Below, in pieces: positions 31,121 through 39,082 of a stretch of DNA of 44,506 bases. The translations under genes were made by a program, and so were the position numbers. Every line of letters begins with the position of its first letter. Position 1 is the first letter of the stretch. This stretch comes from JBIYSM02 sp044759095 (GTDB lineage: Bacteria > Bacillota > Bacilli > Brevibacillales > Brevibacillaceae): contig NZ_JBIYSM020000039.1 in assembly GCF_044759095.2 (NCBI RefSeq), positions 1 through 44,506 on the forward strand, read 5' to 3'. The notes below the pieces were generated by a model that saw only the letters and a list, made by a program, of their open reading frames with translations, did not search any database and was not told the origin of the DNA.

Positions 31121-31468
31121 ATGTGGATCCCTCTCATCGGATTAATTGCCGGTGTCGCAGCCGGCTTTTTGCTGGACTGGCGTGTACCGCAGGAATACAG
31201 CAGTTATCTTTCCATCGCTCTGCTCGCAGGTTTGGACACAATCTTTGGCGGGATTCGTTCCTATCTGGAGCGCACCTTTAACGTGCGCATTTTTATGTCC
31301 GGTTTCTTTTTCAACACGCTCTTTGCTGCCGGCCTGGCTTTTATCGGGGCGTTTTTGGGTATCGACCTTTACCTGGCGGCGATCGTCGCATTTGGGGTGC
31401 GCTTGTTTAACAACCTGGCTGTGATCCGCAGGATTATCCTGTCCCGCTGGATCAATCAGATGGATTAA
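31121..31468 (+). CDS. sbp: Small basic membrane protein (DUF1290, Sbp)
   Basis: A 115-residue membrane protein with three predicted helices (about 3-20, 28-46 and 64-98). The YLSIALLAGLDTIFGGIRSYLERTF motif is characteristic of the DUF1290/Sbp family found just before ftsA in Bacillales. The function is unknown. AAAAGGAG precedes ATG 31121, one base after the DUF881 stop codon. About 140 bp follow before ftsA, with a possible sigma-H promoter. Confidence 0.88.
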   Translation: MWIPLIGLIAGVAAGFLLDWRVPQEYSSYLSIALLAGLDTIFGGIRSYLERTFNVRIFMSGFFFNTLFAAGLAFIGAFLGIDLYLAAIVAFGVRLFNNLAVIRRIILSRWINQMD

Positions 31469-31518
31469 TGGAAAATATGGGCTAAAGGATTTATTTTTTT
31501 AAAAAATCACGAAAGAAA

Positions 31519-31545
31519 AAAGGGAATGATTGTCCTGTGTGGAAT
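31519..31545 (+). promoter_or_regulatory. Possible sigma-H promoter of ftsA-ftsZ
   Basis: AAAGGGAAT (31519-31527) resembles the sigma-H -35 (RnAGGAwww), and GGAAT (31541-31545) fits its -10 core (GAAT), with spacing within one base of the consensus. Bacillus subtilis ftsAZ has a sigma-H promoter in the same place that raises FtsZ at sporulation onset. Confidence 0.4.
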
Positions 31546-31607
31546 AGATTATGCAGGTGTACTCACATTACCAAAAGTCTATTCGTAGCAAGGGAGGTGT
31601 CACAGGT

Positions 31608-32858
31608 TTGGTAAGCAATGAACTCATCGTCAGCTTAGATATCGGAACGTCCAAGGTCCGCGTCATGATTGGCGAGGTAAACAACGGTTCCATCAACATC
31701 ATCGGTGTGGGACAAGCTCACTCCGAAGGGATTAAAAAAGGTGCAATTGTCGACATCGACCAAACCGTGCATGCCATCCGGGAAGCTGTTGACCATGCAG
31801 AGCGCATGGTTGGGGTATCCATTGAAGAAGTGTATGTTGGGATTACAGGGAACCACATTGAGCTGCATGAAACACAGGGGGTTGTCGCTGTCTCTAGCGA
31901 AGACCGTGAAATAAGAGAAGAAGACATCCAACGCGTCATTCAGGCAGCAAAGGTTGTTGCCATTCCGCCTGACCGGGAAATTATAGAGGTAGTGCCCAAG
32001 GAATACATCGTCGATGGACAGGGAAGCATCAAGGACCCTCGCGGCATGATTGGCGTTCGCCTGGAGATGGAGGGCACCATCGTTACCGGGTCAAAGACGG
32101 TCGTACATAACATCGTTCGCTGTGCCGAACGTACCAACTTACGCGTTGCCGGCATCTTCCTGCAGCCGTTAGCCGCCAGTACGGTGGCTCTGACCAAAGA
32201 CGACAAAAACATGGGTGTAGTCCTGGTCGATATCGGAGCGGGCTCCACAACCATCGGAGTTTTTGAACAGGGAAAACTGGCTGCTACTACGGTGATCGGC
32301 ATCGGTGGAGATCACATTACCAACGACATTGCGCTTGGCCTCCGCACCCAGACGGACGTAGCCGATCGTGTAAAAACCAAACATGGATGCGCTTTGATTG
32401 ACGATGCATCGGAAGACGTAAAGTTCAAAGTCACACGAATTGGCAGCGAAGTGGAAAAACAGTTTACCCAGGTGGATTTGGCCAATATTATCGAACCGCG
32501 AGCCGCGGAGATTTTCAATCTGGTAGAGGAGGCAGTCTACAAACTGGGCTTCCGCGACGAAATTGCCGGAGGATACGTATTGACCGGCGGTACCGTGGCG
32601 ATGCCCGGCATGCTGGAGCTGGCCAAGGAAGAACTGGACGCACCCGTACGGATCGCCATTCCCGACTATATCGGTGTTCGCGATCCATCCTACACAACGG
32701 GCGTCGGCTTGATCCAGTACGCTCTTCAGCAGATGGAGCGACGAAGCACTCGCAGCAGCACCTCGTTCAAGGGAGGGCATAAGCCAGCTGTCTCCAGACC
32801 GAAAGAGGGCGGCAACTTGATGGAGAAAGTAAAGAACTGGTTTAGTGAGTTTATTTAG
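31608..32858 (+). CDS. ftsA: Cell division protein FtsA
   Basis: Actin-like ATPase that tethers FtsZ to the membrane. The 416 residues include the phosphate-1 motif ELIVSLDIGTSKVRV (about 4-18), the FtsA-specific 1C subdomain (about 80-165), phosphate-2 VVLVDIGAGSTTIGVF (about 203-218), and the adenosine motif GGYVLTGGTVAMPGM. The C-terminal amphipathic membrane-targeting helix is visible (EKVKNWFSEFI). The start is TTG 31608, set by GGGAGGTG (31592-31599); the long open frame upstream to 31551 would add about 19 residues that family members lack. ftsZ follows after 121 bp, which contain a perfect AACAGG/CCTGTT hairpin (32864-32882). Confidence 0.95.
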   Translation: MVSNELIVSLDIGTSKVRVMIGEVNNGSINIIGVGQAHSEGIKKGAIVDIDQTVHAIREAVDHAERMVGVSIEEVYVGITGNHIELHETQGVVAVSSEDREIREEDIQRVIQAAKVVAIPPDREIIEVVPKEYIVDGQGSIKDPRGMIGVRLEMEGTIVTGSKTVVHNIVRCAERTNLRVAGIFLQPLAASTVALTKDDKNMGVVLVDIGAGSTTIGVFEQGKLAATTVIGIGGDHITNDIALGLRTQTDVADRVKTKHGCALIDDASEDVKFKVTRIGSEVEKQFTQVDLANIIEPRAAEIFNLVEEAVYKLGFRDEIAGGYVLTGGTVAMPGMLELAKEELDAPVRIAIPDYIGVRDPSYTTGVGLIQYALQQMERRSTRSSTSFKGGHKPAVSRPKEGGNLMEKVKNWFSEFI

Positions 32859-32979
32859 AGCGAAACAGGGAATAGACCTGTTACATCGAGGGAATGAACA
32901 CAGTCGCCCCGTAGACGAACTGCCTGCAGGACAGGCTCATCAAAGCTCTTGTGATGACGATTGAGGAGGAACTGGCAAG

Positions 32980-34122
32980 ATGCTGGAATTTGACTTAGAT
33001 ATGGAAACCTTTGCACGAATTAAAGTGATTGGTTGCGGCGGTGGCGGAAGTAATGCTGTAAACCGTATGATTGCCGGTGGGGTAAAAGGGGTAGAGTTCA
33101 TCACCGTCAACACCGATGCACAAGCGCTTCAACTTTCCAGCGCGGAAATCAAGCTGCAAATCGGGGAAAAGCTGACCCGCGGTCTCGGTGCGGGAGCCAA
33201 TCCGGAAATTGGAAAGAAAGCGGCTGAAGAAAGCCGTGAACTGATTGAAAACGCACTGCGAGGAGCAGACATGGTATTCGTCACCGCAGGTATGGGCGGC
33301 GGGACGGGGACAGGTGCCGCTCCGGTTGTGGCGGAAATTGCCAAGGAACTGGGCGCGTTGACCGTAGGCGTCGTTACCCGTCCGTTCTCGTTCGAAGGGC
33401 GTAAACGGGCCATGCAGGGCGAGCTGGGTATCGCAGCCTTGAAAGAAAAAGTGGACACGCTGATCGTCATTCCAAACGACCGTCTGTTGGAAATCGTGGA
33501 CAAAAACACTCCGATGCTGGAAGCGTTCCGGGAAGCGGACAACATTCTGCGTCAGGGTGTACAGGGCATCTCCGACCTGATTGCGGTGCCTGGTTTGATC
33601 AACCTCGATTTCGCAGATGTGAAGACAATCATGACCGAACGCGGATCCGCCCTGATGGGAATCGGTGTGGGCAGCGGCGAAAACCGCGCAGCAGAGGCGG
33701 CGCGTCGGGCCATTTCCAGCCCGCTCCTGGAAACTTCCATTGAGGGTGCTCGCGGTGTCCTGATGAACATCACCGGCGGCAACAACCTTAGCTTGTACGA
33801 GGTAAACGAAGCGGCTGACATCGTCTCTTCCGCAGCGGACCCTGACGTGAACATGATCTTCGGTGCCGTCATCAACGAAGATTTGAAAAATGAAATTATC
33901 GTTACGGTAATTGCCACCGGTTTCGAGGAAAACCAAAGACAGAACACCACGGTGCGCCGATCGCAGCAACCGGCTTCGCCGGCCCGTCCGGTGCAGTCTT
34001 CCACGCACACGACAGCTCGCAGCAAGGAAGATGAGGAAGAAAAATCCCTGTTTTCCATGGGCAATCTGGACAACTTGGATATTCCGGCGTTCCTGCGAAA
34101 CCGTCGTCGCAACAAGAAGTAA
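32980..34122 (+). CDS. ftsZ: Cell division protein FtsZ
   Basis: Tubulin-like GTPase forming the Z ring. The 380 residues have the N-terminal GCGGGGSNAVNRM (about 18-30), the tubulin signature GGGTGTG (106-112), the T7 loop NLDFAD (208-213) that completes GTP hydrolysis in the neighbouring subunit, a linker rich in Gln/Pro/Ser/Glu (about 318-360), and the conserved C-terminal tail LDIPAFLRNRRRNKK that binds FtsA and SepF. GAGGAGGAAC precedes ATG 32980. A strong terminator follows, closing the dcw cluster. Length and motifs are normal. Confidence 0.98.
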   Translation: MLEFDLDMETFARIKVIGCGGGGSNAVNRMIAGGVKGVEFITVNTDAQALQLSSAEIKLQIGEKLTRGLGAGANPEIGKKAAEESRELIENALRGADMVFVTAGMGGGTGTGAAPVVAEIAKELGALTVGVVTRPFSFEGRKRAMQGELGIAALKEKVDTLIVIPNDRLLEIVDKNTPMLEAFREADNILRQGVQGISDLIAVPGLINLDFADVKTIMTERGSALMGIGVGSGENRAAEAARRAISSPLLETSIEGARGVLMNITGGNNLSLYEVNEAADIVSSAADPDVNMIFGAVINEDLKNEIIVTVIATGFEENQRQNTTVRRSQQPASPARPVQSSTHTTARSKEDEEEKSLFSMGNLDNLDIPAFLRNRRRNKK

Positions 34123-34133
34123 TAGAAGAAAAG

Positions 34134-34174
34134 ATAACCTTGCCTTCCTTTGCGTAGGCAAGGTTATTGTTTTA
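34134..34174 (+). terminator. Intrinsic terminator after ftsZ
   Basis: ATAACCTTGCC pairs perfectly with GGCAAGGTTAT around a 12-nt loop, followed by TGTTTTATT. From 34175 to 34324 I see no gene, only short dyads such as AACGG-AA-CCGTT. Confidence 0.85.
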
Positions 34175-34324
34175 TTCGAGATGTTTAGCCCCCGCCCCGT
34201 GGATCGTCTCGGAGCGGACAGAGAACCCCCTTGGCGGGCTGCAACGAAGCGGAGCAAAGAGAACGCCTCCGTTTTCCCATGAACGGAACCGTTTTGCAGT
34301 GCTCTCCATTTGGGGCTTTATTCC

Positions 34325-34334
34325 TTTCTACAAA
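34325..34334 (+). promoter_or_regulatory. Candidate Spo0A box upstream of spoIIGA
   Basis: TTTCTACAAA matches 9 of 10 positions of the reverse-complement 0A box (TTTCGACAAA) and lies about 70 bp upstream of the predicted spoIIG transcription start. Spo0A-P activates spoIIG in Bacillus subtilis from tandem upstream boxes. Confidence 0.4.
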
Positions 34335-34359
34335 AAAACCGAAAAAATACGGTCAAGAT

Positions 34360-34393
34360 CTGACAGACTTGCACATAAACATTGATATATACT
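34360..34393 (+). promoter_or_regulatory. spoIIG-type promoter with a 22-bp spacer
   Basis: CTGACA (34360-34365) and TATACT (34388-34393) are separated by 22 bp. The spoIIG promoter of Bacillus subtilis is known for near-consensus elements at this long spacing, which makes it dependent on Spo0A-P. The spoIIGA start codon is 29 bp downstream. Confidence 0.6.
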
Positions 34394-34421
34394 GTCTTTG
34401 CCAGGCGGGGGTGAAGACAGT

Positions 34422-35384
34422 GTGGTTATCTATCTTGATATCATTCTACTCCTGAATATCGCCATTGATGCCTTGCTGCTCTGGTTTACGGCCTATTTTC
34501 GCAAAGAGCCGATGGTGTGGTGGAGGATATTCCTGGCGTCGATGTTCGGTTCCACCTACCTCGTCTTTTTTTTCCTTCCTTCGTTCGCCTCCATGTACCA
34601 ATGGTCGGTAAAGCTGCTGTTCTCCGTCATCATGCTGTGGATCGCTTTTGGCTTCAAAAGGCTTCTCGCATTCATCCAAAACCTTATCATTTTTTACTTC
34701 ATCGCCTTTGTATTCGGCGGAGGCGTGTTCGGCTTGCAGTACTTTCTCTCCTCCCAGAGTGAAATTGTCAACGGCATCCTGGTCACACACAACGACAGCT
34801 TTGGGGTCGGTTCCAAGCCAACGTTTTTCGTCCTGCTGGCAGGATTCATCCTGGTCTACTTTCTCAGTCGGCGCAGCTACCAGGCAATCCAGGAACCGCG
34901 GAGGCTGGAAGCGTTTCTCGTTGAGGTAGTAGTGCGTGTGGCAAAAGAGAGCGTCATTTGCCGGGGACTCGTCGACACGGGGAATCAGCTCCATGAACCG
35001 ATTACCCGTATCCCGGTGATGATTATGGAATGCAGTCTGTTTGCACACCTGCTTCCTCCCTCTCTGCTGTCCTTGGCAGAGCAAGGGGAGAAGCGGTTGG
35101 AAAAAATGGACGGACTGCTGGAGACGCTGCCGGCGGAGTGGCAGTCCAGGCTTCGTCTGATCCCCTACCGCAGCGTGTCCAGAGGAATGGATTTTCTTCT
35201 CGCCATTAAGCCTGACGAAGTTGTTTTGGTTCAAAACGGAGTTCGCTACGGGAGTTCAAGGGTTCTGATCGGACTGAATCCGTTCGGTCTCGCTGCCGAT
35301 CAACAGTACCAAGCGATTGTCCATCCCGCCTTGATGCAGATGGATCCTCATCAAACCAGCACATCTCTAGAACAGGAGGGCTAA
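34422..35384 (+). CDS. spoIIGA: Sporulation sigma-E factor-processing peptidase SpoIIGA
   Basis: Membrane-embedded aspartic protease that removes the pro-sequence of sigma-E after a signal from the forespore (SpoIIR). The 320-residue protein has five predicted N-terminal membrane helices (about 1-150, starting IYLDIILLLNIAIDALLLWFTAYF) and a C-terminal protease domain with the catalytic LVDTGNQL (Asp185) and the LIPYRSVSRGMDFLLAIKPD strand. The start is GTG 34422, set by GGGGGTGA at 34407-34414; the frame upstream to 34398 lies in the leader. sigE begins 1 bp after its stop, so the protease and its substrate are translated together. Confidence 0.93.
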   Translation: MVIYLDIILLLNIAIDALLLWFTAYFRKEPMVWWRIFLASMFGSTYLVFFFLPSFASMYQWSVKLLFSVIMLWIAFGFKRLLAFIQNLIIFYFIAFVFGGGVFGLQYFLSSQSEIVNGILVTHNDSFGVGSKPTFFVLLAGFILVYFLSRRSYQAIQEPRRLEAFLVEVVVRVAKESVICRGLVDTGNQLHEPITRIPVMIMECSLFAHLLPPSLLSLAEQGEKRLEKMDGLLETLPAEWQSRLRLIPYRSVSRGMDFLLAIKPDEVVLVQNGVRYGSSRVLIGLNPFGLAADQQYQAIVHPALMQMDPHQTSTSLEQEG

Positions 35385-35385
35385 T

Positions 35386-36108
35386 ATGTACATAAAACTT
35401 CGCCTCAGTATTCAATTGCTCTGGTATCGTATTCTGCTGTGGATTGGTGCCCGCGCCGAAGAGATCTACTACATCGGCGGCAGCGAAGCGTTACCACCGC
35501 CGCTCACCCGTGAAGAAGAAGAAATCCTCTTAAGCCGCCTTCCTTCGGGAGATTCCGCTGTGCGCAGCATGTTGATCGAGCGCAACCTGCGACTCGTCGT
35601 CTACATTGCCCGCAAGTTTGAAAATACCGGGATCAACATCGAAGATCTGATCAGTATCGGTACCATCGGCCTGATCAAGGCAGTCAATACCTTTGACCCG
35701 GAGAAGAACATCAAGCTGGCGACGTACGCTTCCCGCTGTATCGAAAACGAAATTCTCATGTACCTGCGCCGCAACAACAAGATCCGCTCCGAGGTATCGT
35801 TTGACGAGCCGCTCAATATCGATTGGGACGGGAACGAACTGCTGCTGTCCGATGTCTTGGGAACGGAGAACGATACCATCTACAAGAACATCGAAGATCA
35901 GGTGGACCGCAAACTGTTGAAAAAAGCGCTGGATAAACTTACCGAACGGGAACGAATCATCATGGAGCTCCGCTTCGGGCTGGCGGGCGGAGAGGAAAAG
36001 ACCCAGAAAGACGTCGCCGACCTGCTTGGCATCTCCCAATCGTACATTTCCCGACTCGAAAAGCGAATCATTAAACGTTTGCGAAAAGAATTCAACAAAA
36101 TGGTGTAA
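35386..36108 (+). CDS. sigE: RNA polymerase sigma-E factor, early mother-cell sporulation
   Basis: Sigma-70 family factor of 240 residues, made as an inactive precursor. The N-terminal pro-sequence is amphipathic and hydrophobic (LRLSIQLLWYRILLWIGARAEE). By alignment with Bacillus subtilis, SpoIIGA should cleave between Tyr28 and Tyr29, before YIGGSEALPPPL. Region 2 (NLRLVVYIARKFENTGINIEDLISIGTIGLIKAVNTF, YASRCIENEILMYLRR) and region 4 (LTERERIIMELRFG, DLLGISQSYISRLEKRIIKRL) are almost identical to known sigma-E. AGGAGGGC precedes ATG 35386. It shares the spoIIG transcript with spoIIGA. Confidence 0.97.
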   Translation: MYIKLRLSIQLLWYRILLWIGARAEEIYYIGGSEALPPPLTREEEEILLSRLPSGDSAVRSMLIERNLRLVVYIARKFENTGINIEDLISIGTIGLIKAVNTFDPEKNIKLATYASRCIENEILMYLRRNNKIRSEVSFDEPLNIDWDGNELLLSDVLGTENDTIYKNIEDQVDRKLLKKALDKLTERERIIMELRFGLAGGEEKTQKDVADLLGISQSYISRLEKRIIKRLRKEFNKMV

Positions 36109-36109
36109 C

Positions 36110-36140
36110 GCATATTTTCCAAATCGAAGGGGATACTGTT
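36110..36140 (+). promoter_or_regulatory. Sigma-F/sigma-G type promoter of sigG
   Basis: GCATA (36110-36114) is a perfect sigma-F -35 (GywTA), and GGATACTGTT (36131-36140) matches the sigma-F -10 (GGnnAnAnTw) except one position, with a 16-bp spacer. This agrees with forespore transcription of sigG (spoIIIG) by sigma-F and then sigma-G. It starts 2 bp after the sigE stop codon. Confidence 0.6.
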
Positions 36141-36265
36141 CCTAAACCGTACCAGAAAGTGGATGGTTGGTTCAGCCACTCTCTTGTTCGGCGCAAGCGT
36201 CAGCACGCGGCCTTTCAAGACATCCGGGTTAGGAACTTTTTTCTTTTCTTCGAGGAGGGAAAGAC

Positions 36266-37045
36266 GTGACGCGCAACAAGGTAGAGATCTGCGGGGTAGA
36301 CACCTCGAAGCTTCCGGTATTGACCAACAAAGAAATGAGGGAACTATTCGAACGATTGCAGAGCGGCGAGCTGGCAGCGCGGGAAAAACTGGTGAACGGC
36401 AACCTTCGGCTGGTGTTGAGCGTCATTCAGCGGTTTAACAACCGGGGCGAGTACGTCGACGACCTGTTCCAGGTGGGTTGCATCGGATTGATGAAGGCGA
36501 TTGACAACTTTGATCTCGGCCAGAACGTGAAATTCTCCACCTACGCCGTTCCCATGATTATTGGCGAGATTCGACGTTATCTGCGGGACAACAACCCGAT
36601 ACGCGTGTCGCGATCTTTGCGGGATATTGCATACAAAGCGCTGCAGGTGAGAGACAACCTGACAAACAAGCACTCCCGGGAACCTACGATCGTGGAAATT
36701 TCGAACGAGCTGAACGTTGCCAAAGAAGATGTCGTGTTTGCTTTGGACGCCATCCAGGATCCGGTTTCGCTGTTCGAACCGATTTACCAGGACGGGGGCG
36801 ATCCCATCTACGTGATGGATCAGATTAGCGATGAAAAGAACAAGGACGCAACCTGGGTGGAGGAGATCGCCCTTCGCGAGGGCATGCAGCGCCTGGGCGA
36901 GCGGGAAAAAATGATCCTTTCCATGCGCTTTTACGAGGGCAAGACACAAATGGAGGTCGCCGAAGAAATCGGCATCTCACAGGCGCAGGTTTCCCGTTTG
37001 GAAAAGGCAGCAATCGCCCACATGCAAAAACACGTGCAGTCGTAA
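36266..37045 (+). CDS. sigG: RNA polymerase sigma-G factor, late forespore
   Basis: Sigma-70 family factor of 259 residues that directs late forespore genes. It begins with MTRNKVEICGVDTSKLPVLTNKEM, typical of sigma-G, including the short N-terminal region bound by anti-sigma factors. Region 2 (NLRLVLSVIQRFNNRGEYVDDLFQVGCIGLMKAIDNFD, STYAVPMIIGEIRRYLRDN), region 3 (SLRDIAYKALQVRDNL) and region 4 (REKMILSMRFYEGKTQMEVAEEIGISQAQVSRLEKAA) are complete. The start is GTG 36266 after GAGGAGGGA. The 157-bp gap to sigE holds its own forespore promoter, and a terminator follows. Confidence 0.97.
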   Translation: MTRNKVEICGVDTSKLPVLTNKEMRELFERLQSGELAAREKLVNGNLRLVLSVIQRFNNRGEYVDDLFQVGCIGLMKAIDNFDLGQNVKFSTYAVPMIIGEIRRYLRDNNPIRVSRSLRDIAYKALQVRDNLTNKHSREPTIVEISNELNVAKEDVVFALDAIQDPVSLFEPIYQDGGDPIYVMDQISDEKNKDATWVEEIALREGMQRLGEREKMILSMRFYEGKTQMEVAEEIGISQAQVSRLEKAAIAHMQKHVQS

Positions 37046-37052
37046 GATTCAT

Positions 37053-37082
37053 GGCCCCGGCATATGCTCGGGCCTTTTTTCT
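37053..37082 (+). terminator. Intrinsic terminator after sigG
   Basis: GGCCCCGGC and GC-CGGGCC flank a short ATAT-containing loop and are followed by TTTTTT. Confidence 0.8.
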
Positions 37083-37085
37083 CGG

Positions 37086-37112
37086 ACATAATCGCCTACC
37101 CCTTCATATACT
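37086..37112 (+). promoter_or_regulatory. Possible mother-cell-type promoter of ylmC
   Basis: CATATACT (37105-37112) matches 7 of 8 positions of the sigma-E -10 (CATACAnT). ACATAAT (37086-37092) could be the -35, but the 12-bp spacer is short. This is a weak call. Confidence 0.25.
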
Positions 37113-37145
37113 AGAAGTAATGGAGGAAAGCGCAGGTGAACAGGA

Positions 37146-37430
37146 TTGGTCAAAATTTCCGACTTTCAGACAAAAGAAGTAGTCAACATCCTGGATGGAA
37201 AGCGGCTGGGTCAGATTTCTGATCTGGAAATTGATCTGCGTCACGGGCGAGTGGAAGCGATCGTTGTGCCCGGTCCGGGAAAATTCCTTGGATTTTTCGC
37301 CGCGGGAAACGACTATGTGATTCCCTGGCGAAACATTGTGAAAATCGGGAAAGACGTTGTATTGGTCCGGATGGAAGAGACGTTGAAAGTGGACGCAAAG
37401 AACAATGCCGACGAAGAGTACCGGGCATAA
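37146..37430 (+). CDS. ylmC: YlmC/YmxH family PRC-barrel protein
   Basis: A 94-residue cytoplasmic protein with a single PRC-barrel fold: VVNILDGKRLGQISDLEIDLRHGRVEAIVVPG (about 12-43) and the strand pair NDYVIPWRNIVKIGKDVVLVRM. The YlmC/YmxH family is found in spore formers and is usually labelled as sporulation-related without a known activity. The start is TTG 37146, with AGGTG at 37134-37138. In Bacillus subtilis the same gene precedes ylmD. A separate promoter appears before ylmD, so ylmC may be its own transcript. Confidence 0.85.
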   Translation: MVKISDFQTKEVVNILDGKRLGQISDLEIDLRHGRVEAIVVPGPGKFLGFFAAGNDYVIPWRNIVKIGKDVVLVRMEETLKVDAKNNADEEYRA

Positions 37431-37479
37431 CGAACGGGGAAAGGCACAGGGACTTGTGTCTTTCTTTTCTTTTCGGCTG

Positions 37480-37488
37480 TGGTATGAT
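37480..37488 (+). promoter_or_regulatory. Extended -10 promoter of the ylmD-divIVA genes
   Basis: TGG followed by TATGAT (37483-37488) forms an extended -10 25 bp before the ylmD start. The -35 is unclear in the preceding pyrimidine-rich stretch. Confidence 0.4.
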
Positions 37489-37513
37489 TACCCATATGGA
37501 GGAGGTTGACACC

Positions 37514-38329
37514 ATGACTGAGCCGTTTGTCTGGTCGGATCCGAACCGGCCGTTGCATATACGCGAGTGGGAAGAAAAACATCCCGATTTGGTGGCAGGA
37601 TTCACCCTGCGGACGGGGGGAGTCAGCGAGCCTCCGTTTTCCGCCAGCAACATGGGGCTGCATGTAGGCGACGCGGATGAAAGAGTGGTAGCCAACCGAA
37701 AACGACTTGCCCAACAATTGGGCATGCCCTTTGAAACATGGACCTGCGCCGAACAGGTGCACGGTAATACGGTTTGTCAGGTAACCGCCGGCGGGGCAGG
37801 AAGGGAAAGCCTCGCAGACGTGGTGCCTGCTGCGGATGGCCTTCACACCAACCGGACGGGGATTCTTCTCACCTCATTTTACGCCGACTGCGTACCGCTC
37901 TTTTTCCTCGACCCGACGACCGGGGCAATCGGATTGGCTCACGCCGGCTGGAAGGGAACCGTCGGCCGTATTGCCGAGGAAATGGTCAAGGCCTTTCACT
38001 CTCATTACGGGACGCGTGCCGAAGAGTTGCAGGTGGCCATCGGGCCGTCCATTGGCGGCTGCTGCTATGAAGTGGATGAGCGGATCGCGGAGCGTGTCCG
38101 TAAGTCCGCCGAAAATTGGCAAGCGGCAATCACCCCGCGGGAAAACGGACGGTACTTGCTGGATTTGGCCCGACTGAATCAAGAGATCCTGGCTGAGTCG
38201 GGGGTGCAGGAAGAACAGGTGCTGCGGACGAGCTGGTGTACAAGCTGCCGGACCGACCTGTTTTTCTCCCATCGCAAGGAAGCGGGGAAAACGGGGCGGA
38301 TGGCGTCCTTTATTGGTTGGAAAGAGTAG
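37514..38329 (+). CDS. ylmD: Laccase-domain (YfiH/PgeF) protein YlmD
   Basis: A 271-residue protein of the multicopper polyphenol oxidase/YfiH family. Members have been described as purine nucleoside-processing enzymes and as peptidoglycan-editing factor PgeF. The metal site residues are present: CAEQVHGN (His), ADGLHTN, FYADCVPLFFLDP (Cys), IGLAHAGWKGTVG (His) and VAIGPSIGGCCYEVD. ATG 37514 has a strong GGAGGAGGT upstream; the frame to 37454 lies in the promoter. ylmE follows after 18 bp. Position in the ylm-divIVA block suggests a link to wall growth, but the substrate here is not known. Confidence 0.9.
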   Translation: MTEPFVWSDPNRPLHIREWEEKHPDLVAGFTLRTGGVSEPPFSASNMGLHVGDADERVVANRKRLAQQLGMPFETWTCAEQVHGNTVCQVTAGGAGRESLADVVPAADGLHTNRTGILLTSFYADCVPLFFLDPTTGAIGLAHAGWKGTVGRIAEEMVKAFHSHYGTRAEELQVAIGPSIGGCCYEVDERIAERVRKSAENWQAAITPRENGRYLLDLARLNQEILAESGVQEEQVLRTSWCTSCRTDLFFSHRKEAGKTGRMASFIGWKE

Positions 38330-38347
38330 GAAAGGAGCTGCAGTCTC

Positions 38348-39055
38348 ATGCGCACAAGTGAACGGGAACAACTTCGTGAGAGATTGAAACGGATTGAAGA
38401 ACGAATTACGGCCGCCTGCCACCGGAGTAACCGGAAGCGGGAAGATGTCAAAATCATCGCAGTTACGAAATATGTCGACGCAGAAGTGATCGGTGATCTC
38501 CTGGATGTCGGCGTGTCACACATCGGGGAAAATCGCGTTCAGGATGCCCTGCCGAAGTACGAACAATACGGTGATCAGGGAACCTGGCATTTTATTGGTC
38601 ACTTGCAAACCAACAAGGTAAAAGACGTGGTGGGCCGTTTCACCTACATACATTCGTTGGATCGATTGTCACTGGCTGAGGCCCTCAACAAGCGGGGAAA
38701 ACAGTTGGATTGTGTCGTTTCGTGCTTTCTGCAGCTGAATATTTCCGGCGAAAAGACAAAATTTGGGCTTAGTCCCAATGATGTATTGGCTTTTTTGCGG
38801 GAAACCAGTAATATGAAACATATAAGGATTTTGGGATTAATGACCATGGCGCCTCATGTCGAAAACCCGGAAGAGACGCGAACCGTCTTTCGTCAACTCG
38901 CTGAGTGGAAAGAGCGAATCAATCAGTGGGATTTTGCTCATGCCACTATTGAAGAACTCTCCATGGGCATGTCCGGGGATTTTGAAGTCGCAATTGAGGA
39001 AGGTGCCACATATGTCAGGCTCGGTTCCATTCTGGTGAAGCCGGACGAGTCGTAA
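38348..39055 (+). CDS. ylmE: Pyridoxal phosphate homeostasis protein YlmE (YggS family)
   Basis: A 235-residue single-domain TIM-barrel PLP-binding protein (PLPBP/YggS). PLP should bind Lys41 in IIAVTKYVDAEVI. Other signatures are HIGENRVQDALPKYE, WHFIGHLQTNKVKDVVG, MTMAPHVENPEETR and the phosphate-binding LSMGMSGDFEVAIEEGATYVRLGSILV. The family keeps vitamin B6 and amino acid pools balanced and has no catalytic activity of its own. GGAGCTG precedes ATG 38348. It lies in the ylmD-ylmE-sepF-ylmG-ylmH-divIVA series, with 27 bp to sepF. Confidence 0.94.
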   Translation: MRTSEREQLRERLKRIEERITAACHRSNRKREDVKIIAVTKYVDAEVIGDLLDVGVSHIGENRVQDALPKYEQYGDQGTWHFIGHLQTNKVKDVVGRFTYIHSLDRLSLAEALNKRGKQLDCVVSCFLQLNISGEKTKFGLSPNDVLAFLRETSNMKHIRILGLMTMAPHVENPEETRTVFRQLAEWKERINQWDFAHATIEELSMGMSGDFEVAIEEGATYVRLGSILVKPDES

Positions 39056-39082
39056 TCCTGGTCTGCGGGGAGGAGGATACCC

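Noticed and set aside
31551..31607. N-terminal extension of FtsA from ATG 31551
   Set aside because: It would sit at the predicted transcription start, lacks an RBS, and adds residues not found in FtsA; TTG 31608 with GGGAGGTG fits the family.
32995..34257. 420-codon minus-strand open frame opposite ftsZ
   Set aside because: Shadow of ftsZ codon usage with low-complexity His/Arg-rich translation and no family resemblance.
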